Shown: one piece after another, positions 25,773-39,095 of the stretch
How the letters are laid out: each line of letters opens with the position of its first letter
Numbering within the stretch: position 1 is the stretch's first letter
NCBI GenBank assembly: GCA_035578905.1
Contig: JAQJVL010000003.1
Location: 7,792,113-7,856,112 of the forward strand
Source: Stictocephala bisonia
Taxonomy: Eukaryota; Arthropoda; Insecta; Hemiptera; Membracidae
Length of the DNA stretch: 64,000 nt
Direction: 5' to 3'
The notes under the pieces: generated by a model
What the model was told of the DNA's origin: nothing
Databases searched by the model: none
What the model saw: only the letters and a program-made list of their open reading frames with translations
Made by a program: the position numbers and the translations under genes

Positions 25773-28700
25773 ACATTTAAACCTATGTCTTATTGTTTTA
25801 TTGTAGTAAAACATGTCAAAGTGTTTCCTGCCTATTCTCTAATTCCTTGTATCAATAAAACATAAGGCAAAATTGGTTTTTCCTTAATTTATCTTCTCAC
25901 TCAATTGCTATAGTAAAAATTAATTGATGTAAAACATGTCGTTCTTTATATTTTTGATGCTTTTAGTCAGATAATTTTAGATCATGTGTCAAATAGTGTT
26001 AGTTTAAAAAAGTATACAATGAAACATTTTTAATTATCAAAGACATGATTTAAAAAACATAATCACTATCAATATTAGATCAATATAGATACAAAACAAA
26101 GCTTGGAATGAGCATAACAGAACTAAATAATACTAAACGTAACTGATAAGAAAGACCTTTAGAAAACTATTTAGTAAAAGAAGATCACTAAGCCTGAAAC
26201 ATATTAATATCTTAATCGTATTGCTTTTACTGGAGTACTTTAAAGAATGTGCGACAGTTAATCAAAATTCACGAGAAACTTATTCTTCAAAAACTTTCCA
26301 GATGACTTAATGATTTTGATTTAAGAAGTTCATTTCTTCTAAGCCTTCTAGAGGCGTAGTAGATGTGTAAACTTTGATAACTCTAACAATAAGTGCAGCT
26401 TTATGTTTGTTTGAGTGAGAGTTTCGCAAATACGTCAACTTAGTACTTTTCAGGGAAGGGATTTAGTATCAAGTGTCAAAACAATCATAAACTTCCGTCC
26501 TCAAAGGATGAAAATGTTGGTTCTATGCGTTTACTCAAGTTACATTGGCAAAATGTACCACATTGGTTACACGTGTTAAACACTTTTCTTGATATAACTA
26601 TGTTTTATTATAATTATATTCAAAAATAGTAATTATAATATTAGTTTATTTGTAACTTCCAACAGTAGAATAGTCTAAGTGTGAAGGACATATTTTATTT
26701 AAATATTCAACTTATCTTGCATTTTTAATGGATAAGAAATATTTTTTACGACATCTTATTTAAGATTTATTTATTTATCATGTAGTATTTTACAACAGCT
26801 ATGACTTTTCACACAGTTTGAACAAGAAAAGAGAAAATTGTCCAGTAAAGAGTGTTAATGTGGAAATTCGTTAGTTAGAAATTACAAGTGTATAGTAATG
26901 CGTTGAACTAAGTTGTCATTTACGTTTTAATCCAAGTTATCAGACCTTTTATGAACATCACATTAGGCATTATCGTAACTTCTTTACGAGATTATAATTG
27001 AATTAGGACTGTAAATACGTCAATTAGATTAGGCCCAACTGAAAACACTGTTGTGAGATAAATACACTGAGTGGTGGAAGTGAGATAGAAAACTACCCTC
27101 CCTCAACAATGTCAGTCCATTTAATCATTGTTATAGAAACAAGAATAGATGGAAGCCACGAGATGGCTGCTTAGTAGCCAAGCTCTGCCCAATACATAAT
27201 CAGCAACAGTGACTAATTGTTAGTTTTATGAAGACTAATCAATCAAGTTTAGAACGATAAAATTAAATAATTGATTTGTAAACAAATAACAATGTATATA
27301 ATAAATATTGATAAGAATAAACGAAACATGTGAAGCTCATTACAGTGATTTTGATATCAAGACACTGTTTCGGAAATGGAGCACAGACGGGAGTTTGAAA
27401 GAGGGAGTTAAGTCACGTCCATGGTGTAAGGCTGTGGAGCGGTGGAACATTTCCACTCAAAACTGTATCAACTTATATGACTAGTCAATCAAAATCATTG
27501 AAGTTCCGTAACGTGTCATATTCTTGAAGTCAATTCAATCAGTAAATATTTATAAACTATATAATTATATTGTGTAGGTTCGCGTTCGGAAGTTACAGGG
27601 GTGGCGTTCAAGAAATTTACAAACCATAAGGTCACTTGCTAATTATATAGGAATATTTTTGTGACTATTGGCTGCTTTTTATTTCTCATCATAGTATTTA
27701 AGATGTCTCATTACTCTCGAACAATTCTGATTCCAACATATTTATACTATCGAACCAATCATGTAAACTATTAATAAGTTTTTATTAAAATACTCCATTT
27801 TCATTGCAGTATAGTCAATCACGTATCGTTTCTATTTGATGAGTTATTAAATGAAAATAAGTTTATTTTCATAGAGCAGGCATGTAAAAGTTCTATTTCA
27901 TCTCACCCCCGCAAAGTATATTTACCTTATTACAGACTTGTGTTAGAATTAATCCCGTCTGGTGACCAACATCCGACAAACTTCCAGTTTAACAAAGTAG
28001 CCTTATGAATTGTTAATACAACTTTTGGTTTTCAATCATGTAACGTTTACATGTTCATACATGGTATTCGGTCTATCTCTCTCTGCTAGCACTAATTACA
28101 TTTAACTAACTTTTAACTGTCTGTAAATATTAAAATGAAAATAATAGTATAAAAATATTGTTTTGAAAAATCATGCTTACTGCTATTATTTTGAGATCCT
28201 TTAGATTTGTTTGTTTAATTGTGAATGGTTTATGTGGGTAGATGGATTTCGATGTGAGAAAAAGATCGTAAATAATATTTTTACATGAAATCGAGGGATG
28301 AAAATTTAATGATTTACGACAACATCTAATTTTGAAGGAATATAAAGACCTGATTAATTAGTAAATAAGAAGGGAAAATAGCCTAATTAGTGGTTACTAA
28401 CTTTAAAGTAATATGTCATAGAGTAAGTAATTTACAAATATTTAAATACTGTTAAATATGTACAATTTAACCTAAAAGTAGCCAGGTACTCATTACTAAG
28501 TTCCAATTTTGTTTTGCAGGTACAAAACAGATTTAGGTGTTCAATTTTTGTTGCCAATGTTTACTAATTAAATTCCAAAAAAATGTAAGAGAAATAATTG
28601 GTCTTTGTTTTTAAGAAATGTTCCACCATTAAGTCAATTATGAGTATGTTCATTTGAAACAATCAGTTATATTCTAAAACCATGAAGATTGATTGTAATA

Positions 28701-31700
28701 TAGTTTTATAATCAAGTAATGAAAAATATCATAAAATCGGTGGAATATATAGAGAGTTTAATTTTGTGTGATATATGTGTTTTTAATTTAAAAGTATTTG
28801 TTGCTTTTTGAAAACGAGATTTATCTGTAATTTGTTTAAGAATAGACTGTTGCATACTATATCCGAGTTTTAACGTGAAACCCCCTTTTTATTTTCCCTT
28901 TTTTCGTTAGTGGCTACCGGAGATTATTTAATACATAATGCAATATTTTGTCTTCTTGCCTTCTTTACCTATTTTTTAGATTTCTTTAAACATTAAAATG
29001 TATTTTTGAACAGTTAATGTGTTGTAGTTAAAATTGCACAGTAACCAACAAAAGCTACGTAATCGACTGTAGGATATTAATTTTACTGAGTTAGGAGAGT
29101 TGGCCGTACTCTCTTTATTTTTGTTTTCACTATTACTGGATTTTATTTTCTCGTACACAGTTATATAAAAGTGGGATTATATAATCCTTGTCTAATTTCA
29201 TTTTTCATTTCAAATGGTTCAAAACGTTGACCCATAAATTTCCCGACCAAGATTCACTACTTAGATTAGCATCTGATGATTTGAATTTGAAAGCTTGAAG
29301 TCTGAGTACTATATATAGATGATTTCTGTAATAGAACATGTTCAAAAGTTATAAAAATTAAATTATAACTTTGAATTTTTTTGTTTTTTAATATTTCTCA
29401 ATTTTAAATATCAGTAAACTAAACTCATTATACTGATCAGTTAATGAGTGAAGTTGGAAGTTTCACAAAATACGTCAACGAAAGAACTTCTAAATACGAC
29501 CAAAGTAGGAAATGACAAAAACAATCAACAACTTACGTCTTCTGAGTTTATTTTCAAAACTTGTTCTAATGCGTTCGTTCAAGTTTCATTAACAAGGATG
29601 CTTCTAGCAAGAAAGTCTTTACTTCCTGTCACCAAACAGATTTACCTTAGTTAATTATTCTGCTTATGGCTGGTAATATATTTTTCGAACGAATCACTTA
29701 TGAATAATGTATAGAAATATGGAAACCCATATGAAATCTATGTTTTCAATATTCATAGATATTTTTTAAGTAGATTATATGGCATTCATGTGACAATAAA
29801 TAGAGCTTAAATATATCAATGTTTTTAACTGATTACTTTCAAGTTATAAAGTTAATTTTCTCCATCAAGTAATCCAAAAATACACTTTTTGCTTACGTAA
29901 CCTAGCATATCTTAATCGCCTGTATACTCAACAAAAATTCGCAATTTCCATTACATTAGGGTGACTGGGCTCCGTGACGGCCTGCCCGCCATCACTCCGA
30001 CAACAATACGTGCGATTTTGATTTTAATGGCAAGTGATAACTACTATTAACATTGTGCATATGGCCTTCGTAGGTGATTTCTGTGAACGTAGTTTTTCCA
30101 CGATATCTCAAAAAATAGTTTCTGTTGATCAAAATAGTTTTCAAATTCGTGTTCAGCACAAAAACTTCATCAAATTAAAAACAAACAGTGAAAAAATCAC
30201 GAAAAATAACGGATATTAATGAAAAAAGCTTTTTCAAACACTTATAATTTTTGTTATGTTATTTCATGGAATAAAAATTGTATTATCCTAAAATATAGAC
30301 TTGATTCTACCCACTGGTGATAAATAAGTCAATATTGGCGAGGCGTCTAGAGAGTGCATAAATACCAAATTGTTTCTAAATTTTTTAAAGAATGTATATA
30401 ATATTTTTCTAAATAAAGTTTACTGAAAACTCATAGAGCAGTCAAAAATACATAAAGAAGAGCTGGTATAAATTGGAAGCAGTTGCAATATTATTTATTG
30501 GAAAAATATATGATTGGTCAAATTGAAATTACAGCAACATAAAATCTAAGTTGACTTACTCTTTGTACTACAAACTACTTTTTAAAGTCTTAAAAACTTT
30601 GTAAGTTTAGAAGTCGTTATTTACTTTACTAGAGTTTATGAATATTTGATAAATATCTCTCTGATCCATCGGGTTGAGTTTCTTTTAAGCTGCTAAAGTT
30701 TTAATTGGCTTTCCAACGCCTATACCATTTAAAGGTCGACATTTCAATAATAATATTAATCTCTACCAAGCTTTCGAATTTTGTTCTAAAGATGTTCAAA
30801 ATATCAAGTCAAATAAACATCATCTCAAAACCATACCTGTGAAATTTTAGTAGTAGTTGCTTAATATTTAGGTCCCACTGAAAATTGTCATTTTTGCATT
30901 ATAGATGCTACAGTAACTGTCATGTTATATACTGTAATTTGTTTGACAAAAATAAATCAAAACTTTTATTAATATATAGTAATATGTTGCATAAAAAATG
31001 ATATAACAATTGTTGCTGCCCTATTATTTCACCTATTATCAATTAGCGAAAATATTGCTTTTTTTAGACTTTATAAATGGAATTTTCGATTCAGTTGTAC
31101 TTTTTTAGCATTTATTACTTCACATTTTCTAAACTTTAGTATAGTTATGTAATTTTTATTTAGTTTATTATCCCTTAGAGGCTTTTCGAAATTGCATTCT
31201 TAATAAACTTTTTCTATATCATACATCTTATAATCGTCAAGGGTTAATATGAACTATTGTTTTCATTCACATTAATATATAATAAATTATATTCAATGTA
31301 AACAAGTCCTCTTCAACTCTCAGCCCACGTGAACCCTCCCTAGGTTACTCCAGCACTCTCACTACAAATGCTAAACACTCTTAATCAAGCTTATTTTTGA
31401 CAAATAGTTCAAAACTTTTCTCTATTCTTTACGTTGTTGATTTTGTAAATATTTTCTTATACATATATTTGTAAAATGTTTACAAGGCTTTAAAATTCCA
31501 GTATCAGTACTCACCACTATTCATATGTCTTAAAAGTTCCGTAAAAGTGCCCGTGCAGTATTCATTTTAAAACTTCATTCCATAACAGGAGAAGTTTCTT
31601 TTTCATTATTCCAGAACTATTTTGAAATTAATATCCATCCTGTCTTCAACCAACATTCATCAAGAACCTTTTGTAATAACAAAGTATTATTATTTTCATT

Positions 31701-32454
31701 TATTTTTTGTTAGTGATATCTTATAGCTACTTAGTAATAAATAATAACAAGTACTGTAACTTATATCTAAAACGCTATTCTTGCTTTAATATATGTTTTT
31801 TTAAGCTGTTAGGTCTTTTTCATGAAAATACCAAATATATTTGTAAAAATATGATAAAGGACAAAAATAAGAACAAACTGCTTTTATTTATCTATTTATT
31901 GATGATATTCTGATCAACAAGAAGTGGGTGAATAAGTATTTTGAATGAGTGTGATAATGTAGAGTGTAGTCTTTGTTACAAACTAAGGCCGACTATTACT
32001 TAAAGAATGTCGTTACTATTGTTACTAATATTGATTAAAATAAAATTAAAATAAAGTTAAAATAAAATTAAAATAGTTACTTAGTAAAGGGTTGTTGGGA
32101 AATTATCTAAGACAATTACTTGTCTAACCAATTTGTTGTTGAGCTAAATTTTATTCAAATGCTATATCAAAAGTATGACTAAAAACATAATCAAATCTAC
32201 AGTTTATTGGCCTACAGTCAAAATAGTGTTATATAATAGAACAAATTCTCAAATTGACTTATTGAGATAAAACCATTTTACAAACTAATATATTTGTATT
32301 ATATTCATTTCCATATCCTGCGTTTACCGTTCTTAAAATTAACGTTACGCGCTTTATCACTATAAAAAGTAGTGAATAGTCATTGAATGAGAACATTTTT
32401 TGCTTCTATAAATACATTTACAAGAAGTTTACCTACCTTATGGGTTAGTAGGGA
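25773..32454. other. Long AT-rich stretch without recognised genes
   Basis: About 6.7 kb with only short AT-driven frames (e.g. 28976-29158, 29448-29654, 30034-30219, 31707-31913), none with a recognisable motif. It contains the dispersed repeat at 27050-27220. Confidence 0.5.
27050..27220 (+). repeat. Dispersed repeat, copy 2 of 3
   Basis: Matches 10855-10960 and the reverse complement of 36460-36625. Shared blocks include ACACTGAGTG, TGGAAGTGAGATAGA, a CATTTAAT block and, with copy 3, CTGCCCA and CAGTGAC. Confidence 0.6.
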
Positions 32455-32570
32455 TCAAACTTTCAAGAGTAAAGTTAGGGTTCAAAGTTCTTTTCACTTG
32501 AAGAGAGCTTGAATACGTTACAAAGAATATCTGTTGGGACGCTTGCCTGATATTTCTGTTTTTCTCGGGA
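32455..32570 (+). repeat. Dispersed repeat pair, copy A
   Basis: AAAGTTAGGGTTCAAAGTTC, TTGAAGAGAG and GCTTGCCTG recur in the same order and orientation at 36085-36195. The unit is about 115 bp; family unknown. Confidence 0.65.
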
Positions 32571-35500
32571 GAGCGTAAACGACAAATGTTGTTATATTGA
32601 AATATATTAAAAGTGCAAAATAAATTGCACAAATATATTTCCTAGGTGTTATTAATGAAATTTGGCATAGTGCTGTAATGAATTTCAGCCTATACAATTA
32701 GTCTTAGCTAATGGCTGGTGACAGCTCGACATTGGTGAGGAGAGGAGGGGACTCTTTTATAAAATGTTAGCCTAGTTAAAGTGTCAAAATACAGTATGTT
32801 ATTATTATCAGCTGATGTTTATTACATTAATTTAATAAATAATATAGTTGACTGAAACACTGCCACCACAGAGAAAAGAAAAAAGTAGAGTAGTCATAAT
32901 GCGTTATATCCTGTAGTAGTAGTTGAAGCCAATATCTGCCATGTGTGAGATGAGCACAGCTGATATAACCTAAAAATGTAACCTAACGTTAAAATAAAAC
33001 ATTTGATAAAATTGAAATTATTCATTTTACACCCCACAGAAAACTATGTAAAACGACTAGAAGTAGGCTAATGTGTAGTATTATAAAGAAATAATAATAA
33101 TCAAATTAATTGATTTCATAATATTTAATTTGAAATTATTCCATCCGCTTGTTTTTATCGCTGTTATTGCAACCAACTACGGCACAATACAGCATTACAA
33201 GATTTTAAAATTCAGATAATTACAACATTACATATTCACAACAACAAAATTCTAACTATTTACACACATAATTTAATAAAGATAACACAAATATAAAACA
33301 TAAGATAGATAAGATTGCAAGAGCAAGTGTTGAAGCAGCTGACGCTCGGGTTCCATCTAGAAGTGAACAGACAATGGAGGGGGAGTCACCGTCTTGGTAT
33401 AAGAGTTCACGCTTCAATTAGATTGCTCTATGTCCACTCTATTTCGTTCTTTACTCTGTGACTTCCACACGCCCTGATAGTTCATAGCTGAAGATAGGAA
33501 TTCAGATAACTGTTGGTGCCGAGTTCTCAAATAAATATTCTTTATTGCCTCTATGGCCACCACTTTTTAGGACACTGCATATCAGCTCCATAACCATTGT
33601 TATAAGGGGAATTATTAAATTATGGTATCGAATGAGAAACGAATTATTGCTTGTGGGTTACGTAATAAACTGCGCCTTACGAAAAGTAAATTGGAAAATA
33701 TCTACTAGTATGATGGCTATACGGGACCAACGCTTGCCTTGATTAAGCATTGAGTGGGGTTTCTTGAGGATGTTTGATCGAAAGTTATTTTTGAACATTT
33801 TTTTTAAAATTGTTAGTATCCATGTAAGTAATAAATGTGTTACGGGAAGAATTCTAAAAAATTTCTTTATGGAGATATGGCTGCCCAAAGTGACTAATTT
33901 GGCTTTTTTTGTACATAACTCATAAAGAAACCTGTGATATAATGTATTAATATTTTGAGAATATAGTGGACTAAAGGTACTAATCAACTTCTAAAGGTAC
34001 TAAGATCAGTTTAACGTCTTTACCTATATTAAGGTTGTAAAATATAAAAAAACAAACAAATAATACTTAAAACTTTCTAGTAAAGAACTGATCTAACTAT
34101 CTGTACATGTAAATTTGATATTTATGAGAAATATACTACTCTTAATTTTCGTGATGGCAAAATAAAAAATAGTAAATAAAATTACCTACATGGAACATTA
34201 ATTATATTTAGCAATTTTTATTTTACAATTCATCATAAATATATTATAATTATTGTAAAAGAAATAAAACACAGGAAATAATTTAGTATAAATTAAACAC
34301 AATATAAGTAGTAAAGATTAGCAAGCCAGTAAGTAGTCATCAAACGTATTGGACCTTATTACTCTAAATGCTGTATAAATCACTAACTACTCAACGAAGA
34401 TGTCAAGGCTTTGATATTGAATGTAGATTATTTGTTTAATTAACCTTGCGAATCATTTATTCCCTTTTATAATCTGATAAAAGTTTTAATGACTTTTCAA
34501 GAAGTATTTTCAAGTGATTTTCAGAATCTTATCGCAAACGTAAAACGCCTTTTTAATGAGCATAATGTTCTGTAAGTATTTTAATGTTACCAAATAACAT
34601 CACAACATCGTCTGGAATAATTATGTAAAATAGGACGTAAAATAGACGTTCAGTAGATGTTTATTAATAGTTTTATCCTACATGAGTTATTCCAATAGCT
34701 TATCAGGCTAAGAAATAAAAACCCATGAACAGAGATGTTTTAGTCATTAAATAGATTATTGCCCGTTAAAGTTAAAACTTTTTGGCAACACAAAACAGTT
34801 ATAATCCAGCAATACAATCAGATTGTATGTTATTTGGTATAAGCAAAAACCTTTTTTCTTCATATTTTTTTACCGTGTTCATTATTTGCATTATATTTTT
34901 GATTTCTTATTCATATAATGTGTGTAAAAGGTTAACCATTTGAAAGAACTTATACTTACAACCACAATATTAAGACTTGACTAATCCTACACCGAGAGAC
35001 GTTTACTTTTCATTATATGCTGGAATTAGTATCCACCCTGCTACCTAAAATCCCTTAAACTTAAAACAACAAACTTTCCTATTAAAAAATACAGTTTTTT
35101 GTATAAATTGTATAAAATTGAATTTATAATACATTAATTACAGTTCATAAAAATGTGGTCTTACACTCAAACTGGATAGTCAGATAAAGATAATGTCAAC
35201 TTTAGTTTCTACATATGCCTTATAACTTTACTTTCCTTATTATCTTGACTACATCATTTATTATTTTGATTGGTTAGTATATGTAATTAAGTAAGTTGAG
35301 TTATCATAATTAGTAGGTAAATAACTCAGCATGATAACTTACTTGTCTTGATAAATTACATGTTTACAGATTAATTACAATTGTATACATATACTATTGT
35401 ATATAGTAATATAATAAATAAACTGTTGATAAATCTGATAACAATCAAACTAACTAGTAAACACTACTGATTCGTTGAGTTCTTTATTGAATAAAATATT

Positions 35501-35635
35501 CTAGAAGAAATAATTTAATATTCTCAGCAATTCCAATAAAATGGGTTATTTTTGGGAGGCCTTTCACTTACAAGGTGACGAACAAAAAGACAAAAAAACT
35601 TAGTTATACTGTATAATTTAACTGAAAATGTTTTT
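32571..35635. other. AT-rich spacer
   Basis: Nothing recognised. The 109-codon minus frame at 33658-33987 has no motif and overlaps a plus-strand frame; I do not call it. Confidence 0.45.

Positions 35636-35722
<87 letters not shown>
35636..35722. repeat. (GA)n microsatellite
   Basis: About 43 GA dinucleotides, with one GATA interruption near 35645. It creates a Leu-Ser repeat frame on the minus strand that is not a gene. Confidence 0.97.
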
Positions 35723-35724
<2 letters not shown>

Positions 35725-36084
35725 TTTACTCTGTAGTCTAAATGCCTCATCAAAATAAAACATTTTATTTGAATTATTGTCAATTTTTAAGTTATTTCTT
35801 TTTAAATAGTAAACACTAATTCCAAGAAATATGTCAATCATGATCTCTTTGAGCTTTATCTTTTAAAAACGTTTTTAAATGGTAATTTCCACCTATTATA
35901 ATTTTTTTAATAAATGTCTACAGCTACACAGCGATTTGAATAAATTAAATTCTTGTGGTAAAACATTAAACACATTTTTTTCATCACCTATAAAAATTAA
36001 AGAACATCAAGTATATAAGACAATTAATCTATTTTAACATATTTGGAAATAAGTAAACGCTACCTTTAAGAGTAGTTGTTATCA

Positions 36085-36195
36085 TGCTTTGAAAAGTTTA
36101 GTTAGGGTTCGAAGTTCTTTTCGCTTCAAAGAGCATCTGAATATTTTACAAAGCATCCCCATTGGGATGCTTGCCTGGACATTTCTGTTTCATTT
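36085..36195 (+). repeat. Dispersed repeat pair, copy B
   Basis: Second copy of the 32455-32570 unit (AGTTAGGGTTCGAAGTTC, TTCAAAGAG, GGGATGCTTGCCTG). Confidence 0.65.
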
Positions 36196-36459
36196 GATAC
36201 ATTTTGCAACTTTTACAGGTAAAATGGTGGATGCAAAATAAATATACTAAACCGTACACCATATATACGATATTATTGATAAAAACGTTAAATATATAGG
36301 TATTTTTATCCTTAAAAAATGTGTTCATTAATGTTGTTGATTTTAATGTGAATATACATCTGGCATATTGGTGTTCCAACTTACTGAAAAAAATCTTGTT
36401 TCGACAGTTGATTGATTATTTTTTAATCCTTCATAATTTGATTTGATTCTTTTTGCTAT

Positions 36460-36625
36460 TCAAACCAACCAATGGTCACTGATTCTGGATCCGAAATGGG
36501 CGGGACTTGTTACTACGCTATCAGAAAGTGGCTAACCATCAATCTACCTAGTTTTAATGGATAGATTACAGAGTGTGGGAAGAGTAGTTCTCTATCTCAC
36601 TTCCATCACTCAGTGTATCTCTTGC
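36460..36625 (-). repeat. Dispersed repeat, copy 3 of 3
   Basis: On the minus strand it reads ATACACTGAGTGATGGAAGT then GAGATAGAGAACTAC and continues collinear with 27050-27220. Confidence 0.6.
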
Positions 36626-37558
36626 AATAATTCTTTCAGTATGTCGTAATTTAAGCGGCATATCTGTGAGTCTTGTGTTATTTTTCGAAAAATAAGAGTT
36701 TAATGACAATTATCCTTGTGCAACCAAATTCAGTAAGATAATTACGCTGTGAACTTATGTCAATTAACACTTCAATATTTCAAATTTGTTATTTAAATCG
36801 TGTATACATTTTTAGTACATTTTACCGATTCCATTTTCGATTTCGTTCAACCTTCAGGACCTATGAGGACCTAAAGTTAAATATTTTTATCTGATAGCCA
36901 AACCACATTATGTTGGGACTATTTTTTAGCACAAACGGTTAATTTAAGTATCAACAAGTATAAATCGAATAAAAAAACATACAAAAATACATTTTTTAGT
37001 GTCACTAAAGTTGAACCACCAACAAAAAAGAGATAAGTTTAATTTGATTTGCTACAAATTTTACACATTTTATTTTAAAAATACGTTTGCATCTATTATA
37101 CATATTTATTACTAAATATATTAGGTATTTACTGATAGGGGAGTTTAAATTGTTGTAAACGAGGTTGTTACGATCACAATTGAAAATGAAATACCAGGAA
37201 AATATACGATATAAATCAATAATGTACTCTTCTTATATGGCGAGTAAATATAAAACTGAGATCTGTATATTTATTTCAATTAATTATTCCATAGAAAATA
37301 CATATTTTATTTACATGAAACGTGAAAAAGTAAAACAAGCCAGAGGTTGGTATAGAGATAATTTACAAGCAGTTTGAAATTTATAGTTTTATTATCAGCA
37401 TATTCCCACAACCACACTTAAGACGATAAATATAACCCCAAAACAATATAAGCAGTACGGAAACAAAAACACAATACTGCTGTAATAAGAAGCCACAAAC
37501 TTTTTCCAAACAATAAACGCGTCCCTTTGGTCGTTTAGTGTTTCCCAAGTCAATTTTA

Positions 37559-37860
37559 CCTCCTCCAACATTCTCTATGGCTTTACAGAGTATTGGGTGA
37601 TATTTATGTCTTACTCCATACTATATGGCCTTACCACAGAGTATTGGGTGATATTTATGTCTTCCACCATACTCTATTGCCTTACCACAGAGTACTGGGT
37701 GATATTTACCTCTTCTACTGTATTCTATGGCCTTACCACAGAGTTTTGAGTGATATTTATTTCTTCCTCCATAATCTATGGCCTTACCACAGAATATTGG
37801 GTAATATTTATGTCTTCCTCCATACTCTATGGCCTTACCACAGAGTACTGGGTGATATAT
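37559..37860. repeat. 51-bp tandem array, about 5.5 copies
   Basis: GAGTATTGGGTGATATTTAT begins at 37588 and recurs at 37639, 37690, 37741, 37792 and 37843; a partial unit precedes. As 51 is divisible by three, a 90-codon frame (37593-37865) stays open as a 17-residue repeat. There is no upstream coding context, so I treat it as non-coding. Confidence 0.95.
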
Positions 37861-38559
37861 ACTAGTTTGTGTTTTATGGAGGAGTTCAAAGAGGTCAAAC
37901 TAAAAATATGAGTCTAGATTACGATATATGTAAATAAGACATTCTATAAAATGAATGTAAAAATAGTACTTTATATATTAAATGTATAGCTTTGCAGCAT
38001 CCTTTTTTGGTAAAAGACACACACAGTAACTATTTTAAGTTTGATACTACTTTGGTTTTATCTCCACATTTTTAATTTATTGTTTGGTAACTATTTTACT
38101 GAGTTCTTTTTTGTATTTGTTCATCACTAGTTATTAACCCGTTATTATTTATAATATAAACAAATAAACAGTTATGGTTTTATTATAAATATCAAATTAC
38201 ACAAAGCATAATGTATCCTATTACAATTTATTTAATTGCTGATTATTTAGTGAATAAACAAAATATCTACTCGTATTTTACCATTGTAACCTTCAAGTCC
38301 AGTGGAGCGGAGTGCTACAGTTGAATATGAATAAAACCATGCTTAAATCCTTCCCTGGAAAAATATTTAACATCCCAAAATTACATAACAATTGAAGGAA
38401 AAATTTTTTAATAATGTATAAAGGGCACACAGTCACATAGGCAGGCTTAATTCGTTTTTATAGTTATATATAGGAAATCTTTTTATAAAGTCAAAATATT
38501 CATTATTATAACAACACTGTATAGTATAATTCCAAAAATGTTATGTTTAATTTTATTTC
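37861..38559. other. AT-rich DNA, nothing recognised
   Basis: No supported feature. Confidence 0.5.
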
Positions 38560-38749
38560 CTAAAGTTTTCTCCTGTCCATATTTGCTCGAATATCGTCAA
38601 TGATTTCGAAGAGAGCAGTTGTAGTGCTATGATATCTACGGAAGCCAGATTGAAAATTATAAATTCCATTACGGTTTTCAATACATCTTGAACGTTGATT
38701 ATGTGCTATACTTTCAAGAAACTTAGTTAATGCAGGAAGAATACTTTTA
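38560..38749 (-). pseudogene. Reverse-transcriptase fossil (RT fingers region)
   Basis: A 62-codon minus-strand frame without internal stop contains FQSGFRRYHSTTTALFEIID, the motif that in non-LTR retrotransposon RTs follows the NxxSENQ-type segment and precedes the LDFSKAFD catalytic block. It is cut off by a TAG at 38560-38562, and the catalytic motifs are missing. It does not join collinearly to the RT fossils at 39031 or 40326. Likely a remnant of a Jockey/CR1-group LINE. Confidence 0.7.
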
Positions 38750-39030
38750 TAGGTCGCAAATCAGATGGATATTTAGGTTTGGATCGTATGTATACAATAC
38801 AAAACCTATAACCTAACAGTTACATTTATTTATTTAAATTATCATTTTAAAACCATTATAATGTGTGCGATTCCACATAAAATTGCGAAAATGTTTATAA
38901 GTAAAATGTATATCTTACCATTTCCTATAGATTTGTAAAGTGATCACTATTTAACTGTCAAGCAGGGATTGAAATAAAATTTTCACGATTTATTTTAAAG
39001 TTTCAAACCTAAAACAATATGTGATTTTCC
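38750..39030. other. AT-rich DNA between RT fossils
   Basis: No supported feature. Confidence 0.4.
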
Positions 39031-39095
39031 AAGTCAGCAGGTGCACCACAGGGATTAGGTTTCGATCCAATACTTTTCACACAACTTTGTCACTT
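39031..39095 (+). pseudogene. Tiny reverse-transcriptase fossil (GxPQG motif)
   Basis: The frame AAG TCA GCA GGT... reads KSAGAPQGLGFDPILFTQLC, matching the VxxGVPQGSxLGPxLFxxxxND block of non-LTR RTs with several substitutions. Only about 20 codons are preserved; opposite strand to its neighbours. Confidence 0.45.

Larger units (their letters stand above)
35723..37558. other. AT-rich spacer with two dispersed repeat copies
   Basis: Apart from the copies at 36085-36195 and 36460-36625, nothing is recognised. Confidence 0.5.

Noticed and set aside
33658..33987. 109-codon minus-strand frame
   Set aside because: No motif, AT-driven residues, overlapped by a plus-strand frame; no support as a gene.
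35524..35841. 105-codon minus frame with Leu-Ser repeats
   Set aside because: Created by the (GA)n tract.
36100..36125. Second SINE with B box (GGTTCGAAGTT)
   Set aside because: Lacks the final CC of the B box and has no A box or A-rich tail; listed only as a dispersed repeat.
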